Source: Micromonospora sp. WMMD1128
Lineage (GTDB): Bacteria; Actinomycetota; Actinomycetes; Mycobacteriales; Micromonosporaceae
Direction: 5' to 3'
DNA: 64,000 nucleotides
NCBI RefSeq assembly: GCF_027497235.1
Contig: NZ_CP114902.1
Location: 4,862,001 to 4,926,000 of the forward strand
The translations under genes and the position numbers were made by a program. The notes beneath the pieces are model-generated. The model was not told where the DNA came from, did not search any database, and worked only from the letters and a program-made list of their open reading frames with translations. The number at the start of each line of letters is the position of its first letter. Within the stretch, counting starts at the first letter, position 1. This document shows positions 8,466 to 17,773 of the stretch, in pieces.

Positions 8466-9647
8466 ATGACGGTGCCGCAGCCGCCCGAGCCGATTCCCGG
8501 GGCTCGGCTGCTCTTCTCCCTCGATCCGTCCGTCAGCCATCTCAACCACGGCTCGTTCGGCGCCGTGCCGATCGCCGTGCAGCGCGCCCAGCAGCGCCTG
8601 CGCGACGAGATGGAGGCCAATCCGCTGCGGTTCTTCAGCGCGGGCCTGGTCGACCGGATCACCCACGCCCGGCGGCACCTGGCCACCTTCCTCGGCGCCG
8701 ACCCGGACGGCACCGCCCTGATCGGCAACGTCACCGCCGGCGCGGCCGTGGTGTTGCAGTCGCTCGCGCTGCGGTCTGGTGACGAGGTGCTGACCACCGA
8801 CCACGGGTACGGTGCGGTCGCCCTGTCGGTGGCGCGGGAGTGCGAACGGACCGGGGCGGTGTCCCGGACCCTGCCGGTGCCGCTGACCGCCACCGACGAG
8901 GAGGTCATCGAGATCGTCCGGGCGGGGTTGCGCCCCGGGCGGACCCGGCTGCTGATCGTCGACCAGCTCACCTCGCCGACCGCCCGGCTGTTTCCGGCGG
9001 CGGCGCTCGCCGCGGTGGCACGGGAGCGGGGCGTGCCGGTGCTTGTGGACGCGGCGCACGCGCCCGGCATGTTGCCGGCCACGGTGGCGTCGGTCGGCGC
9101 CGACTTCTGGGTCGGCAACCTGCACAAGTGGGCGTACGCGCCGCGCGGCACCGCCGCGCTCGTGGTGGCGGAGCCGTGGCGGGAACGGATCCAGCCGCTC
9201 GTCGTCTCGTGGGAGCAGGGCAGCGGGTTCCCCACTCGGGTGGAGTGGCAGGCCACCCTCGACTACACCGGTTGGCTGGCCGCCCCGGTCGGCCTGTTCA
9301 CGCTGCGTAGCCTCGGTGTGGACCGGGTCCGGGCGCACAACGCGGCGCTTGCCGCGTACGGGCAGCGGGTCGTCGGGGACGCGCTGGGGGTGGCGCCGGA
9401 GCGGCTGCTCGCGCCCGGCGGACCGGCGGTCGCCATGCGGCTCGTGCCGTTGCCGCCGGGCATCGCGACGACGCTGGACGCCGCCCGGGCGTTGCGGGCC
9501 GAGATCGCGGCCCGACTCGGCGCGGAGGTGTCGGTCGCCGGTTGGAACGGGCGCGGCTATCTGCGGCTGTGCGGCCAGGTCTACAACACCGCCGAGGAGT
9601 ACGACCGGCTGGCGGTGCGCCTGCCCGCGTTGCTCGCCCGACGCTGA
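8466..9647 (+). CDS. Class V aminotransferase, isopenicillin-N-epimerase-like
   Basis: 393 residues; PLP-dependent fold type I enzyme. SHLNHGSFGAVP near the N-terminus and VDAAHAPGML mark the family. The Schiff-base lysine is K221 in GNLHKWAYAP. The substrate is unknown; close families include isopenicillin N epimerases, cysteine desulfurase-like and ergothioneine lyase (EgtE) enzymes, and none of their partner genes is nearby. It is monocistronic with a leaderless promoter, and converges on the M23 peptidase gene. Confidence 0.88.
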   Translation: MTVPQPPEPIPGARLLFSLDPSVSHLNHGSFGAVPIAVQRAQQRLRDEMEANPLRFFSAGLVDRITHARRHLATFLGADPDGTALIGNVTAGAAVVLQSLALRSGDEVLTTDHGYGAVALSVARECERTGAVSRTLPVPLTATDEEVIEIVRAGLRPGRTRLLIVDQLTSPTARLFPAAALAAVARERGVPVLVDAAHAPGMLPATVASVGADFWVGNLHKWAYAPRGTAALVVAEPWRERIQPLVVSWEQGSGFPTRVEWQATLDYTGWLAAPVGLFTLRSLGVDRVRAHNAALAAYGQRVVGDALGVAPERLLAPGGPAVAMRLVPLPPGIATTLDAARALRAEIAARLGAEVSVAGWNGRGYLRLCGQVYNTAEEYDRLAVRLPALLARR

Positions 9648-9665
9648 GCGGCCCGGGGTGCCGGT

Positions 9666-10400
9666 TCAGGGACCGGCCGGTCCCAGTGGGAGCAGGCGGA
9701 TCCGACCCAGCCCGAGCAGGCTGAGCGGGTCCAGGTAGTCGTCGCCGCGCCGCAGCCCCCAGTGCAGGCATGCCACGGCGGGGCAGCCGGGGTGCCTGGT
9801 GAGCAGCTCGCCGATCGGGGTGCCGGCGTCGACCCGGTCACCGGCAGCGAGCCGGGGTCGGACCGGTTCGTAGGTGGTCCGCAGCCCGTCGCCGTGCCCG
9901 ACGGTGACCACCGGCCGTCCGGCCACCGGGCCGGCGAAGAGGACCGTCCCGGCGCCCGCGGCGCGCACCTCGGCGCCGGGCTCGGCCACCAGGTCGACAC
10001 CTCGATGCCCGGGCAGCCACGGCTCCGGTGGTGGGTCGAACCGCCGGGCCGGTCGGGGCGTGCCGGGCAGCGGCCACCGGAACCGCGTCCCGCTTCCCGC
10101 CTCGGACGGCTGGGCCGCATCCGGCACCGGGCGGCCCACCGACGGCGACGACGCCAAGGCCGGCACCGACCCTACGGCCGACGACGACGCCACGGCCCGC
10201 GGCGACAGTGCAGGCAGCGACGACGCGGACGGCGGCCACGTTACGGACGGCGGCGACGTTACGGGCAGCAGCGACGACGCGGGCAGCGCGGGCGCCGGAC
10301 CCGCGGACAGCACCGAACCGGCCGGGGGCGAGACGGCTTCGGCGGGCACGCCCGGCACGAGGAGCAGGAGCAGCAGGGCCGGCCCGGTCGGGAACGTCAT
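9666..10400 (-). CDS. Secreted M23 family metallopeptidase
   Basis: 244 residues from ATG 10400. A signal peptide (MTFPTGPALLLLLLVPGVPA) is followed by a low-complexity Ser/Ala/Pro/Val stretch to about residue 100, then a LytM/M23 domain. Zn-ligand motifs are HRGVD and LHWGL, separated by the GHGDGLRTTYEPV segment. It probably cleaves peptidoglycan cross-links outside the membrane. An M23 gene near rpsB and xerC is conserved in actinomycetes. Confidence 0.88.
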   Translation of the reverse strand: MTFPTGPALLLLLLVPGVPAEAVSPPAGSVLSAGPAPALPASSLLPVTSPPSVTWPPSASSLPALSPRAVASSSAVGSVPALASSPSVGRPVPDAAQPSEAGSGTRFRWPLPGTPRPARRFDPPPEPWLPGHRGVDLVAEPGAEVRAAGAGTVLFAGPVAGRPVVTVGHGDGLRTTYEPVRPRLAAGDRVDAGTPIGELLTRHPGCPAVACLHWGLRRGDDYLDPLSLLGLGRIRLLPLGPAGP

Positions 10401-10520
10401 GCCGCGCACTCTGCCCGCCAGGCCCGACGCGAGGCGACCGGCCGGGATCGACGCTGTGGACAGACACCGGGTTGTGGACGGCCCCCGAAATCGGGGCGGA
10501 TCTGCTACGGCCGGTCCGCC

Positions 10521-10526
10521 TATGCT
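10521..10526 (+). promoter_or_regulatory. -10 box (TATGCT) of the 10533 gene, leaderless
   Basis: TATGCT ends 6 nt before GTG 10533; no ribosome binding site is present. It would serve the methyltransferase and the coupled molybdenum enzyme. Confidence 0.6.
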
Positions 10527-10532
10527 GGCCGC

Positions 10533-11183
10533 GTGACGAAGGACTGGCTCGCCTGGCACCGCGACTACGACCAGCCCGACTCCGCGTTGTCCCGGCGGCT
10601 CGACGAGGTGCGGCAGCGGATCGTCGAGGCGCTTGACGCGGCGCCGCCCGGCCCGCTGCGCGCGGTCAGCCTCTGCGCCGGGCAGGGCCGCGACCTGATC
10701 CCGGTGCTCGCCGCCCATCCGCGCGGCGGCGACGTGACCGCCCGGCTGGTCGAGCTGGATCCGCGCAACACCGAGCTGGCCCGCCGGGCGGTCGCGGAGG
10801 CGGGGCTGACCGGCGTGGAGGTGGTGACCGGCGACGCGGCGGTGACCGACGGGTACGCCGACCTGGCGCCGGCGGATCTGGTGCTGGTCTGCGGCGTGTT
10901 CGGCAACATCGACGACGACGACATCCGCTCGACGGTGCGGCACTGCGCGTCGCTCTGCGCCACCGGTGGCACGGTGCTGTGGACCCGGCACCGGCGGGCG
11001 CCGGACCTGGTGCCCGCCATCTGCGCCTGGTTCGCCGAGGAGGGCTTCGTCCCGGTGGCGGTGAGCAGCCCGGCCGACGGCGTGGGCGTCGGCGCGCACC
11101 GGTTCACCGGCACGCCCCGACCGCTGGCGCCGGGCGCGCGGATGTTCGAGTTCGTGGGCTACGACGAGTTGGAGCGGCGATGA
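10533..11183 (+). CDS. Class I SAM-dependent methyltransferase
   Basis: 216 residues from GTG 10533 (MTKDWLAWHRDYDQPDSALS). AVSLCAGQGRDLIPVL is the SAM-binding motif I and LVELDPRN supplies the acidic residue of motif II. Substrate unknown. The start is fixed by the -10 box 6 nt upstream. The stop overlaps the next gene's start (ATGA), so the methyltransferase and the molybdopterin enzyme are made together; a functional link is possible but not evident. Confidence 0.85.
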   Translation: MTKDWLAWHRDYDQPDSALSRRLDEVRQRIVEALDAAPPGPLRAVSLCAGQGRDLIPVLAAHPRGGDVTARLVELDPRNTELARRAVAEAGLTGVEVVTGDAAVTDGYADLAPADLVLVCGVFGNIDDDDIRSTVRHCASLCATGGTVLWTRHRRAPDLVPAICAWFAEEGFVPVAVSSPADGVGVGAHRFTGTPRPLAPGARMFEFVGYDELERR

Positions 11184-12286
11184 CCACCGTGGACGATGTC
11201 AGCCGGCCCGGCCGGGTCGCCGGGCCGGACGAGGCGATCAGCGCCGAGGAGCTTCAGCTCGCCGCGCGCAACCACGGCATCCCGCTGGAGGCGTTGCGCT
11301 ACGACGTGACCCCGGCGGGTCTGCACTACCTGCTCATCCACTACGACATCCCGGACGTCGACGACGGCGCGTACACGCTCACCGTGTCCGGGGCGGTGGA
11401 GCGCCCGGTCCGGCTGGATCTGGCGGCGCTGCGGGCGCGTCCCCGGGTCACCCACCAGGTCACGCTTGAGTGCGCCGGCAACGGACGGGCGTTGCTGCAC
11501 CCGCGCCCGGTCAGCCAGCCCTGGCTGGTGGAGGCGGTGGGTAACGCCGAGTGGACGGGCACCCCGCTGGCCCCGCTGCTGCGGGACGCCGGCCTGTCCG
11601 CGGACGCGGTGGACGTGGTCTTCACCGGCACCGACCACGGGGTGGAGCGCGGCGTCGAGCAGGACTACCAGCGGGCGTTGCCGGTGGCCGACGCGCTGCG
11701 CGCGGAGGTGCTGCTGGCGTACGAGATGAACGGCGCTCCGCTGCTGCCGCAGCACGGCGCCCCGCTGCGGCTGATCGTGCCGGGCTGGTACGGCATGGCG
11801 CATGTCAAGTGGCTGCGCGACATCCGGGTGACGACCGCGCCGTTCGAGGGTTACCAGAACGCGGTGGCCTACCGGCTGCGGGCCGACGCCGACGACCCGG
11901 GCGTGCCGGTGACCCGGATCGAGCCGCGCGCGCTTGTGCGTCCGCCCGGCTTTCCCGACTTCATGTCCCGCACCCGGGTGGTGCGGGCGGGCCGGTGCAC
12001 GGTGGACGGTCGGGCCTGGTCGGGGCACGGGCCGGTGACGTCGGTGCAGGTGACGTTCGACGGCGGCGACACGTGGGTGGCGGCGTGCCTGGACGAGCCC
12101 ACCGGTGGTGGGTGGGCGTGGCGCCGGTGGTCGGTGGACTGGGCGGCGACGCCGGGGCGCCATGTGCTGGGGGCCCGGGCGACGGACGCCTCGGGGCGGA
12201 CGCAGCCGGTGGAGCAGCCGTGGAACCGGGGCGGGTTCGCGAACAACCTGGTGCAGCGCGTCACGGTGGTGGTGCCGGCGGACTGA
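11180..12286 (+). CDS. Sulfite-oxidase-like molybdopterin enzyme
   Basis: 368 residues. Oxidoreductase molybdopterin-binding domain with the Mo-ligand cysteine C98 in TLECAGNGR, then GWYGMAHVKWL, followed by a C-terminal Mo-co dimerisation domain (about 240-365) ending with WNRGGFANN, typical of the family. No signal peptide or haem domain is visible, so it is probably cytoplasmic and uses an unknown electron acceptor. Actual substrate (sulfite or another) cannot be read from sequence. Confidence 0.9.
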   Translation: MTTVDDVSRPGRVAGPDEAISAEELQLAARNHGIPLEALRYDVTPAGLHYLLIHYDIPDVDDGAYTLTVSGAVERPVRLDLAALRARPRVTHQVTLECAGNGRALLHPRPVSQPWLVEAVGNAEWTGTPLAPLLRDAGLSADAVDVVFTGTDHGVERGVEQDYQRALPVADALRAEVLLAYEMNGAPLLPQHGAPLRLIVPGWYGMAHVKWLRDIRVTTAPFEGYQNAVAYRLRADADDPGVPVTRIEPRALVRPPGFPDFMSRTRVVRAGRCTVDGRAWSGHGPVTSVQVTFDGGDTWVAACLDEPTGGGWAWRRWSVDWAATPGRHVLGARATDASGRTQPVEQPWNRGGFANNLVQRVTVVVPAD

Positions 12287-12345
12287 GCCGCGCTCAGCCG
12301 CCGCGGCCGGCAGCCCTGCTCGACCGCCGAAACCGGCAGCCGTGC

Positions 12346-12669
12346 TCAGCCGCCGAAGCCGGAATCTGCGGGAAGCGAGATGTCGGGCTTTTCGAGTTCT
12401 TCCACATTGACGTCTTTGAACGTCATTACTCGGACGTTCTTGACGAACCGGGCAGGACGGTACATGTCCCACACCCAGGCGTCATGCATCTCGACCTCGA
12501 AGTAGACCTCGCCGTCGGAGTTGCGGACGTGCAGGTCCACCTGGTTGGCCAGGTAGAAACGGCGCTCGGTCTCCACCACGTAGGAGAACTGGCGGACAAT
12601 GTCGCGGTACTCCCGGTAGAGCTGCAGCTCCATCTCGGTCTCGTACTTCTCGAGATCTTCCGCGCTCAT
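12346..12669 (-). CDS. DUF2469 conserved actinobacterial protein
   Basis: 107 residues ([20 protein letters not shown]...). A very conserved small protein found beside rnhB throughout actinobacteria; function not established. It is acidic, without membrane segments, and rich in aromatic residues in the middle ([13 protein letters not shown]). The start overlaps the rnhB stop by 4 nt. The 59-nt convergent gap to the molybdopterin gene holds only a loose CCGGCAGCC repeat. Confidence 0.93.
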   Translation of the reverse strand: MSAEDLEKYETEMELQLYREYRDIVRQFSYVVETERRFYLANQVDLHVRNSDGEVYFEVEMHDAWVWDMYRPARFVKNVRVMTFKDVNVEELEKPDISLPADSGFGG

Positions 12670-13514
12670 CGCACTCCGCCTTCCATGACCACATCTTCCC
12701 CCACCGACACCGGAGGTCGCGGCTGCTCGCCCAACGCCACGCCGACGGTACCCCCTGACGGGCCGGAGTGCTCCATCGGCTCGTCCGGACGCTCGGCGGA
12801 CGCCCCGGCCGCCGCCGCGCCGGGCTCCGGTGAGGCCGGTCGACGGGCGCGGGGAGGCCGCCCATCCCGCCCGGAGACGGCCGCCACGTTCACGTACGAG
12901 AAGCGGTGTTCCCGGCACGGCCCCAGCTCGCGCAGCGCGGCGCTGTGCTCGGCGGTGATGTAGCCCTTGTGCTCGGCGAAGCCGTAGCCGGGGAACCGCC
13001 CGTCCAGGTCCACCATGATCCGGTCCCGGGTGACCTTGGCGAGCACGCTCGCCGCCGCGACGCAGGCGGCCACCCGGTCGCCCTTCCAGACCGCCAGCCC
13101 CGGCACGTCGAGCCCGTCGACGCCGAAACCGTCGGTCAACACGTAGTCCGGGCGGGTGGCAAGCGAGGCGAGCGCCCGGCGCATCGCGGCGAGGTTGCAC
13201 ACGTGCAGCCCGCGGGCGTCGACCTCCTCGGCCGGAATGATCACCACGGCGTACGCCAGGGCCCGCGCCACCACCTCCTGGTAGACCCGTTCCCGGGCCG
13301 CCGGGGTGAGCAGCTTCGAGTCGGCCAGCTCGTCGATCTCACCGCGTCGCCCCTCGGGCAGCACCGCGGCGGCGGCCACCAACGGCCCCGCGCACGCTCC
13401 CCGGCCGGCCTCGTCGGCGCCCGCCACGTGCCGGAAGCCCCGTCGTTGCAGGGCCCGCTCCAACGCGTAGAGCCCGCCGTCGCGGCGCACCACCGTGCGC
13501 GGCGGGGTCAGCAT
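12666..13514 (-). CDS. rnhB: Ribonuclease HII
   Basis: 282 residues. Removes RNA from RNA:DNA hybrids and initiates repair of single ribonucleotides. [19 protein letters not shown] carries the catalytic Asp-Glu pair, and [11 protein letters not shown] and [10 protein letters not shown] are family motifs. The last 45 residues are a Pro/Ala/Arg-rich tail beyond the usual length. It overlaps the nudix gene by 7 nt and DUF2469 by 4 nt. Confidence 0.96.
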   Translation of the reverse strand: MLTPPRTVVRRDGGLYALERALQRRGFRHVAGADEAGRGACAGPLVAAAAVLPEGRRGEIDELADSKLLTPAARERVYQEVVARALAYAVVIIPAEEVDARGLHVCNLAAMRRALASLATRPDYVLTDGFGVDGLDVPGLAVWKGDRVAACVAAASVLAKVTRDRIMVDLDGRFPGYGFAEHKGYITAEHSAALRELGPCREHRFSYVNVAAVSGRDGRPPRARRPASPEPGAAAAGASAERPDEPMEHSGPSGGTVGVALGEQPRPPVSVGEDVVMEGGVR

Positions 13515-13975
13515 CCGTCACTCCCGGCCAGCACGCGACCGAGCCGGTCGGGCAGGTCGGTCGGGTAGTAACGCTCGGCGGTGGCGGCCAATTCGGCCAC
13601 CGCCCACCAGCGGTGCCCGTGCACGCTGGCCCGCTCGATCTCGTCGAAGCCTGCGGTGTCGACCTCCCACCCGGGCACCCGGACGAGGTAGAACTCCTGC
13701 TCCTGGCGGTACCACACGCCGTCGAACGGGAAATCGATCGTCTCGGACCAGACCGGCGCGCCCAGTTCGGCCGGGGCCAGTCGCAGGCCGGTCTCCTCGG
13801 CCAGCTCACGCGCCGCGCCTTCGGCCGGGGACTCCCCCGGGTGGAGCCCGCCGCCGGGGGTGAACCGGTAGCGGTGCCCCGGTCGGCCCGGATCGCTGCC
13901 GTCGAACAGCAGCACCCGCTCGGACGCGTCGACGAGCAGCACCCGGGCGGCGCGACGTGGGGTGTGGACGGTCAC
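13508..13975 (-). CDS. NUDIX hydrolase
   Basis: 155 residues from GTG 13975 ([20 protein letters not shown]). The Nudix box [21 protein letters not shown] fits Gx5Ex7REUxEExGU. It likely hydrolyses a nucleoside diphosphate derivative; substrate unknown. A longer start at 14110 would run into lepB, so 13975 is preferred, 37 nt after the lepB stop. Part of the leftward rplS-lepB-lepB-nudix-rnhB block. Confidence 0.9.
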   Translation of the reverse strand: MTVHTPRRAARVLLVDASERVLLFDGSDPGRPGHRYRFTPGGGLHPGESPAEGAARELAEETGLRLAPAELGAPVWSETIDFPFDGVWYRQEQEFYLVRVPGWEVDTAGFDEIERASVHGHRWWAVAELAATAERYYPTDLPDRLGRVLAGSDGC

Positions 13976-14012
13976 CGCACCAGCCTGCCAGACGCCGGGG
14001 ACCGCTGCCGAC

Positions 14013-14645
14013 TCAGGGATTGGGGATCCCGTCGAACTGCTCGGGCACGGTGAGCCAGGTGGCCCGGTCGAACGGCCAGAAGATGGTGAAGGCCCGCCCG
14101 ACGACCTCACCCTCCGGGATGGTCGCCTCGGTGATGTCCTCGCCGGACTGCTGCCAGTGCTCCAGCGAGTCGCCGGACGCCTCCCGGTGGTCGCCCATCA
14201 CCCACAGCCGACCCTCCGGCACCGTGATGTCGAAGTCCTGGTCGGCCACCTTGTTTCCGGGGTAGACGAACGGTTCGTCGATCGGCTTGCCGTTGATGAT
14301 CAGCCGTTCCTGCCCACCGGCGCGGTCGCAGCAGACCACGTGGTCGCCGCCGATACCGATCACCCGCTTGATGAAGTCCTCGCCGTCGGGGTTGCCGCTC
14401 CACTCGGTGGGCGCCTTGAAGACGATCACCTCGCCGCGGTGCGGCGAACGGAAGTCGTAGACCAACTTGTTGACCAGCACCCGATCGTCGATCTTGAGGG
14501 TGTTCTCCATGGACGGCGACGGGATGAAGAAGGTCTGCAGCACGAAGGCGCGAACCAGCACTGCGACCAGGATCGCCACACCGAGGAGGATGGGCAGCTC
14601 CTTCCAGAAGGAGCTGCGCGGCTTTTCGGTCTGCTCGTCAATCAC
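14013..14645 (-). CDS. lepB: Signal peptidase I (second copy)
   Basis: 210 residues. One N-terminal membrane helix (about 18-38, ILLGVAILVAVLVRAFVLQT) precedes the catalytic serine motif PSPSMENTL and the lysine motif FIKRVIGIGGD; MGDHRE is also conserved. It releases secreted proteins from their signal peptides on the outer face of the membrane. Its start overlaps the stop of the upstream paralogue by 4 nt. Confidence 0.95.
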   Translation of the reverse strand: MIDEQTEKPRSSFWKELPILLGVAILVAVLVRAFVLQTFFIPSPSMENTLKIDDRVLVNKLVYDFRSPHRGEVIVFKAPTEWSGNPDGEDFIKRVIGIGGDHVVCCDRAGGQERLIINGKPIDEPFVYPGNKVADQDFDITVPEGRLWVMGDHREASGDSLEHWQQSGEDITEATIPEGEVVGRAFTIFWPFDRATWLTVPEQFDGIPNP

Positions 14646-15523
14646 GGGAGGAGCCTACGTCCCCGGGTACGGCGCAGTCGCCCCGAACCCGCGAGAACGG
14701 TGAGCGTGGCCGTGACCGGAATGATCAGCACGACTCCGCCCACCGGGTCGGGGTCGGCCGGGGCCGGACGGTCCGCCGCGGCCTCCGGGCGGGGCAGGCC
14801 CGCGAAGGTCTCCGGTACGGGAAGACTGGTCCACCGCTGCGACGGCCACACGATCATGAAGGCCCGGCCGATGACGTTGTCGATCGGCACCGGACCCTGA
14901 CACCGGGCGTCCTGCGACACCAGCCGATGGTCGCCCATCACGAAGATCTGCCCCGGCGGCACCACCACCTCGGTGAACTGCCGGGAGCGGCACTCCTTCG
15001 GGTTGGGCGGAAGGTCGACCGGGGAGTCCTCGGAGACGTACGCCTGCTCCTCCAGCGGCACGCCGTTGACCACGACCCGGCCGTCGTCGCAGCACCAGAC
15101 CTTGTCGCCGGGCACTCCGATGACGCGCTTGATGAAGTCCTTCTCGCCGGGGCGGCTGACGCCGATCAGATCACCGAGGGTGCGCCCGATCCTGCCGGTG
15201 AGGTTCGTCGGCGGGGCCGGCGCCTCCTGAGCGACCCAGCGGTCGGTGCCCCGGAACACCACGACCTCGCCCCGGATCGGGTCACGCATGTCGTAGACGA
15301 CCTTGTTGACCAACACGCGGTCGCCGATGAGCAGCGTGTTCTCCATCGACCCGGAGGGAATGAAGAACGCCTGGAGCAGGAACGTGCGGATCAGCACCGC
15401 CAGGCAGAACGCCACGATCAGCAGCAGCGGCAACTCCTGCCAGAGCGGCATCTGCCGGCGGGAGCGCCGGGGCCGCCGGCGCCAGGGATCGACGGTGCCG
15501 TCCTCGTCAAGCATCTGCACCAT
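14642..15523 (-). CDS. lepB: Signal peptidase I (first copy)
   Basis: 293 residues. A cytoplasmic basic N-terminus, a membrane helix (about 30-52), serine motif PSGSMENTL and lysine motif FIKRVIGVPGD. Unlike its neighbour it has a second hydrophobic segment near the C-terminus (about 263-280, VVLIIPVTATLTVLAG) followed by arginines, so both termini may be cytoplasmic. Tandem signal peptidases downstream of rplS are common in actinomycetes. Confidence 0.95.
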   Translation of the reverse strand: MVQMLDEDGTVDPWRRRPRRSRRQMPLWQELPLLLIVAFCLAVLIRTFLLQAFFIPSGSMENTLLIGDRVLVNKVVYDMRDPIRGEVVVFRGTDRWVAQEAPAPPTNLTGRIGRTLGDLIGVSRPGEKDFIKRVIGVPGDKVWCCDDGRVVVNGVPLEEQAYVSEDSPVDLPPNPKECRSRQFTEVVVPPGQIFVMGDHRLVSQDARCQGPVPIDNVIGRAFMIVWPSQRWTSLPVPETFAGLPRPEAAADRPAPADPDPVGGVVLIIPVTATLTVLAGSGRLRRTRGRRLLP

Positions 15524-15548
15524 GCCACTCTCCGGTCCGCGGAAACGA

Positions 15549-15595
15549 CACTACCGCCCGGGAGTCTCCTCGCGGAGACCCCACGGGCGGCAGTG
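15549..15595 (-). terminator. Long hairpin downstream of rplS
   Basis: Nested pairing: 15549-15552 with 15592-15595, 15554-15560 with 15584-15590 and 15564-15569 with 15574-15579, around a 4-nt loop. It lies about 100 nt past the rplS stop and 25 nt before the lepB start, so it probably ends or attenuates the rplS transcript. Confidence 0.65.
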
Positions 15596-15694
15596 GACCG
15601 CTTCGCGCCGTCCGGCTGCGCCCGTACCGACCAGGGTAATGCGATCCGGTCGATACGACATCCGCGCAGCTCGGGCGGCGTGGCGAACGCTGGG

Positions 15695-16054
15695 TCAGTT
15701 CGCCGGCTGCTTCTCCCGCAGCTCCTTGATCTTGGCCTTCTTGCCACGCAGCTCGCGCAGGTAGTAGAGCTTGGCGCGCCGCACGTCACCACGGGTCACG
15801 ATCTCGATGCGGTCGATGCCGGGGCTGTTCAGCGGGTAGGTCCGCTCCACGCCGACGCCGAAGCTGATCTTGCGGACCGAGAAGGTCTCGCGCAGGCCGT
15901 CGCCCTGGCGACGGATCACGACGCCCTGGAAGATCTGGACCCGGGACCGGCTGCCCTCGACGACCCGCGCGTGCACCTTGACGGTGTCACCGGCGCGGAA
16001 GTCGGGCAGGTCGGCGCGCTTCGACTGGGCGTCAAGGGCGTCCAGGATGTTCAT
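15695..16054 (-). CDS. rplS: 50S ribosomal protein L19
   Basis: 119 residues from ATG 16054 ([20 protein letters not shown]). [16 protein letters not shown] and [20 protein letters not shown] are diagnostic. L19 contacts 16S rRNA at the subunit interface. The open frame extends 10 codons further upstream, but MNILDALD matches the usual start. It is 143 nt downstream of trmD on the same strand. Confidence 0.97.
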   Translation of the reverse strand: MNILDALDAQSKRADLPDFRAGDTVKVHARVVEGSRSRVQIFQGVVIRRQGDGLRETFSVRKISFGVGVERTYPLNSPGIDRIEIVTRGDVRRAKLYYLRELRGKKAKIKELREKQPAN

Positions 16055-16127
16055 CGCGGTGTCCTCGTGAGGCTCACGGCGCATCGTCAGTCGATGCGCG
16101 AACGGGTGATTCTGACCCCCAGGTGGT

Positions 16128-16144
16128 GGCCGGTGACACCGGCC
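16128..16144. repeat. 17-bp perfect palindrome between trmD and rplS
   Basis: GGCCGGTGACACCGGCC reads the same on both strands apart from the central base. It lies in the 143-nt trmD-rplS gap and could be a small hairpin or a protein site. The neighbouring 16081-16097 also forms a 6-bp stem. Confidence 0.4.
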
Positions 16145-16197
16145 CCGGTCGAGGGTCCTCGCAGCCGCCCACGGCGTGGACGGATGCGGCGACCCCT

Positions 16198-16986
16198 CTA
16201 CTCTGCCACACGCTCCGGAGGCACCGGAAACCCACCCCGGTCCAGGGCCGCCCGGTCCCGCCCGTCCAGGCTCTCCGACGGCAGCGCATCGACCATGTCG
16301 GGGCGCCGGGCCGCCGTACGCCGCAGCGCCTCGTCGCGCCGCCAGCGGGCGATCCGGGCATGGTCGCCGGAGCGGAGCACCTCGGGCACGTCGAGCCCGC
16401 GCCAGGTCGCCGGCTTGGTGTAGAGCGGGGCCTCCAGCAACCCGTGCGCGTGCGACTCCTCGTCCAGCGAGCCGGCATTGCCGAGCACCCCGGGCAGCAG
16501 CCGGGTGACCGCCTCCAGGATGACAAGCACGGCCACCTCGCCGCCGAAGAGCACGTAGTCCCCGAGCGAGACCTCGGTCACCCGCATCCGGGTCGCCGCG
16601 TGGTCGAGCACCCGCTGGTCGATGCCCTCGTACCGGCCGCAGGCGAAGAGCAGGTGCGACTCCGCCGCCAACTCGTACGCCATGGCCTGGGTGAACGGGA
16701 CACCGGCCGGCGACGGCACGAGCAGCCGGGGCAGCGTGTGCCCGTCCGGACTCAGCTCGTCGGGGGCCAGCGCGTCGAGCGCCTCACCCCACGGCTCCGG
16801 CCGCATGACCATGCCCGGACCACCCCCGTAGGGCGTGTCGTCGACCGTGCGGTGCACGTCGTGGGTCCAGCTCCGCAGATCGTGTACGGCCAGCCGCAGC
16901 GTGCCGTTGGCGCGGGCCTTGCCGACGAGCGACAGGTCGAACGGGGCGAAGTAGTCCGGGAAGATCGACACGATGTCGACGCGCAT
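16198..16986 (-). CDS. trmD: tRNA (guanine-N1)-methyltransferase
   Basis: 262 residues from ATG 16986 ([16 protein letters not shown]). Methylates G37 of tRNAs to prevent frameshifting. The SPOUT trefoil-knot SAM site is visible: [22 protein letters not shown] and [14 protein letters not shown]. It follows rimM by 13 nt in the conserved rpsP-khpA-rimM-trmD operon. Confidence 0.97.
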   Translation of the reverse strand: MRVDIVSIFPDYFAPFDLSLVGKARANGTLRLAVHDLRSWTHDVHRTVDDTPYGGGPGMVMRPEPWGEALDALAPDELSPDGHTLPRLLVPSPAGVPFTQAMAYELAAESHLLFACGRYEGIDQRVLDHAATRMRVTEVSLGDYVLFGGEVAVLVILEAVTRLLPGVLGNAGSLDEESHAHGLLEAPLYTKPATWRGLDVPEVLRSGDHARIARWRRDEALRRTAARRPDMVDALPSESLDGRDRAALDRGGFPVPPERVAE

Positions 16987-16999
16987 GCGGTTGCTCCAG

Positions 17000-17539
17000 C
17001 TACAGGTCGAGCAGACCGCCGGGCGGGTCGACGACGACGCGACCGCCGGCGAGATCCACCTCGGGCACGATCGCCTTGACGAACGGGATGAGCGCGGTGC
17101 GCCCCTCGGGACGCCGCACCACAAGCAGGTCGGAGGCGGGTGCGTGGTCGATGCGGTCCACCTCGCCGAGCCGCTCACCGTCCGGGGTGACCACCGCGAG
17201 CCCGACCAGTTGGTGGTCGTGGAACTCCTCCGGGTCCTCCGGCGCGTCGACGTCGGCGCTGTCCACGCCGACAAGCGTGTTGCGCAGCGCCTCGGCCACG
17301 TCCCGGCCCGCCACGCCGGCGAACGCGACGAGCAGGCGGCCCTGGTGCCAGCGCGCCGACTCCACGGTCAGCTCCGGCGGCACCCGCCAGGCGCCCGGCT
17401 CGGCCGGAACCGCCCCCGGCTCGGTGACCAGCACCGAACCGGGGGCGAAGCGGGCTTCGGGCTCATCGGTCCGCACCTCCACGGTGACCTCACCGCGGAT
17501 GCCGTGCGGCTTACCGATCCGACCGACGACGAGAAGCAT
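17000..17539 (-). CDS. rimM: Ribosome maturation factor RimM
   Basis: 179 residues. Assists 16S rRNA processing and 30S head assembly through S19. [20 protein letters not shown] is the N-terminal RimM signature, and the C-terminal PRC-barrel includes [20 protein letters not shown]. Its start overlaps the khpA stop by 1 nt. Confidence 0.96.
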   Translation of the reverse strand: MLLVVGRIGKPHGIRGEVTVEVRTDEPEARFAPGSVLVTEPGAVPAEPGAWRVPPELTVESARWHQGRLLVAFAGVAGRDVAEALRNTLVGVDSADVDAPEDPEEFHDHQLVGLAVVTPDGERLGEVDRIDHAPASDLLVVRRPEGRTALIPFVKAIVPEVDLAGGRVVVDPPGGLLDL

Positions 17540-17772
17540 CAGTACGAGTCGACGATGTCGACGCGTACCCCACGCCCACCGATGGAGCCGATCACCTGGC
17601 GCAGCGCCTTGGCGGTCCGGCCGGACCGCCCGATCACCGTGCCGAGATCCTCCGGGTGCACGCGGACCTCGAGCCGCTTGCCCCGACGGGAATCGACCAT
17701 CCGCACCCGGACGTCGTCCGGGTGGTCGACGATGCCCTTGACCAGGTGCTCCAGGGCGGGACGCAGCGGCAT
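17539..17772 (-). CDS. khpA: KH-domain RNA-binding protein KhpA
   Basis: 77 residues from ATG 17772. A single KH domain with the GxxG loop in GTVIGRSGRTAKALRQVI. It binds RNA and in several Gram-positive bacteria works with KhpB in cell-size control. It sits between rpsP (1-nt gap) and rimM (1-nt overlap), the invariant actinobacterial position. Confidence 0.95.
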   Translation of the reverse strand: MPLRPALEHLVKGIVDHPDDVRVRMVDSRRGKRLEVRVHPEDLGTVIGRSGRTAKALRQVIGSIGGRGVRVDIVDSY

Positions 17773-17773
17773 G

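Noticed and set aside
12287..12345. Small CCGGCAGCC repeat between the molybdopterin gene and DUF2469
   Set aside because: Two loose copies in a convergent gap with no stable stem; too weak to call.
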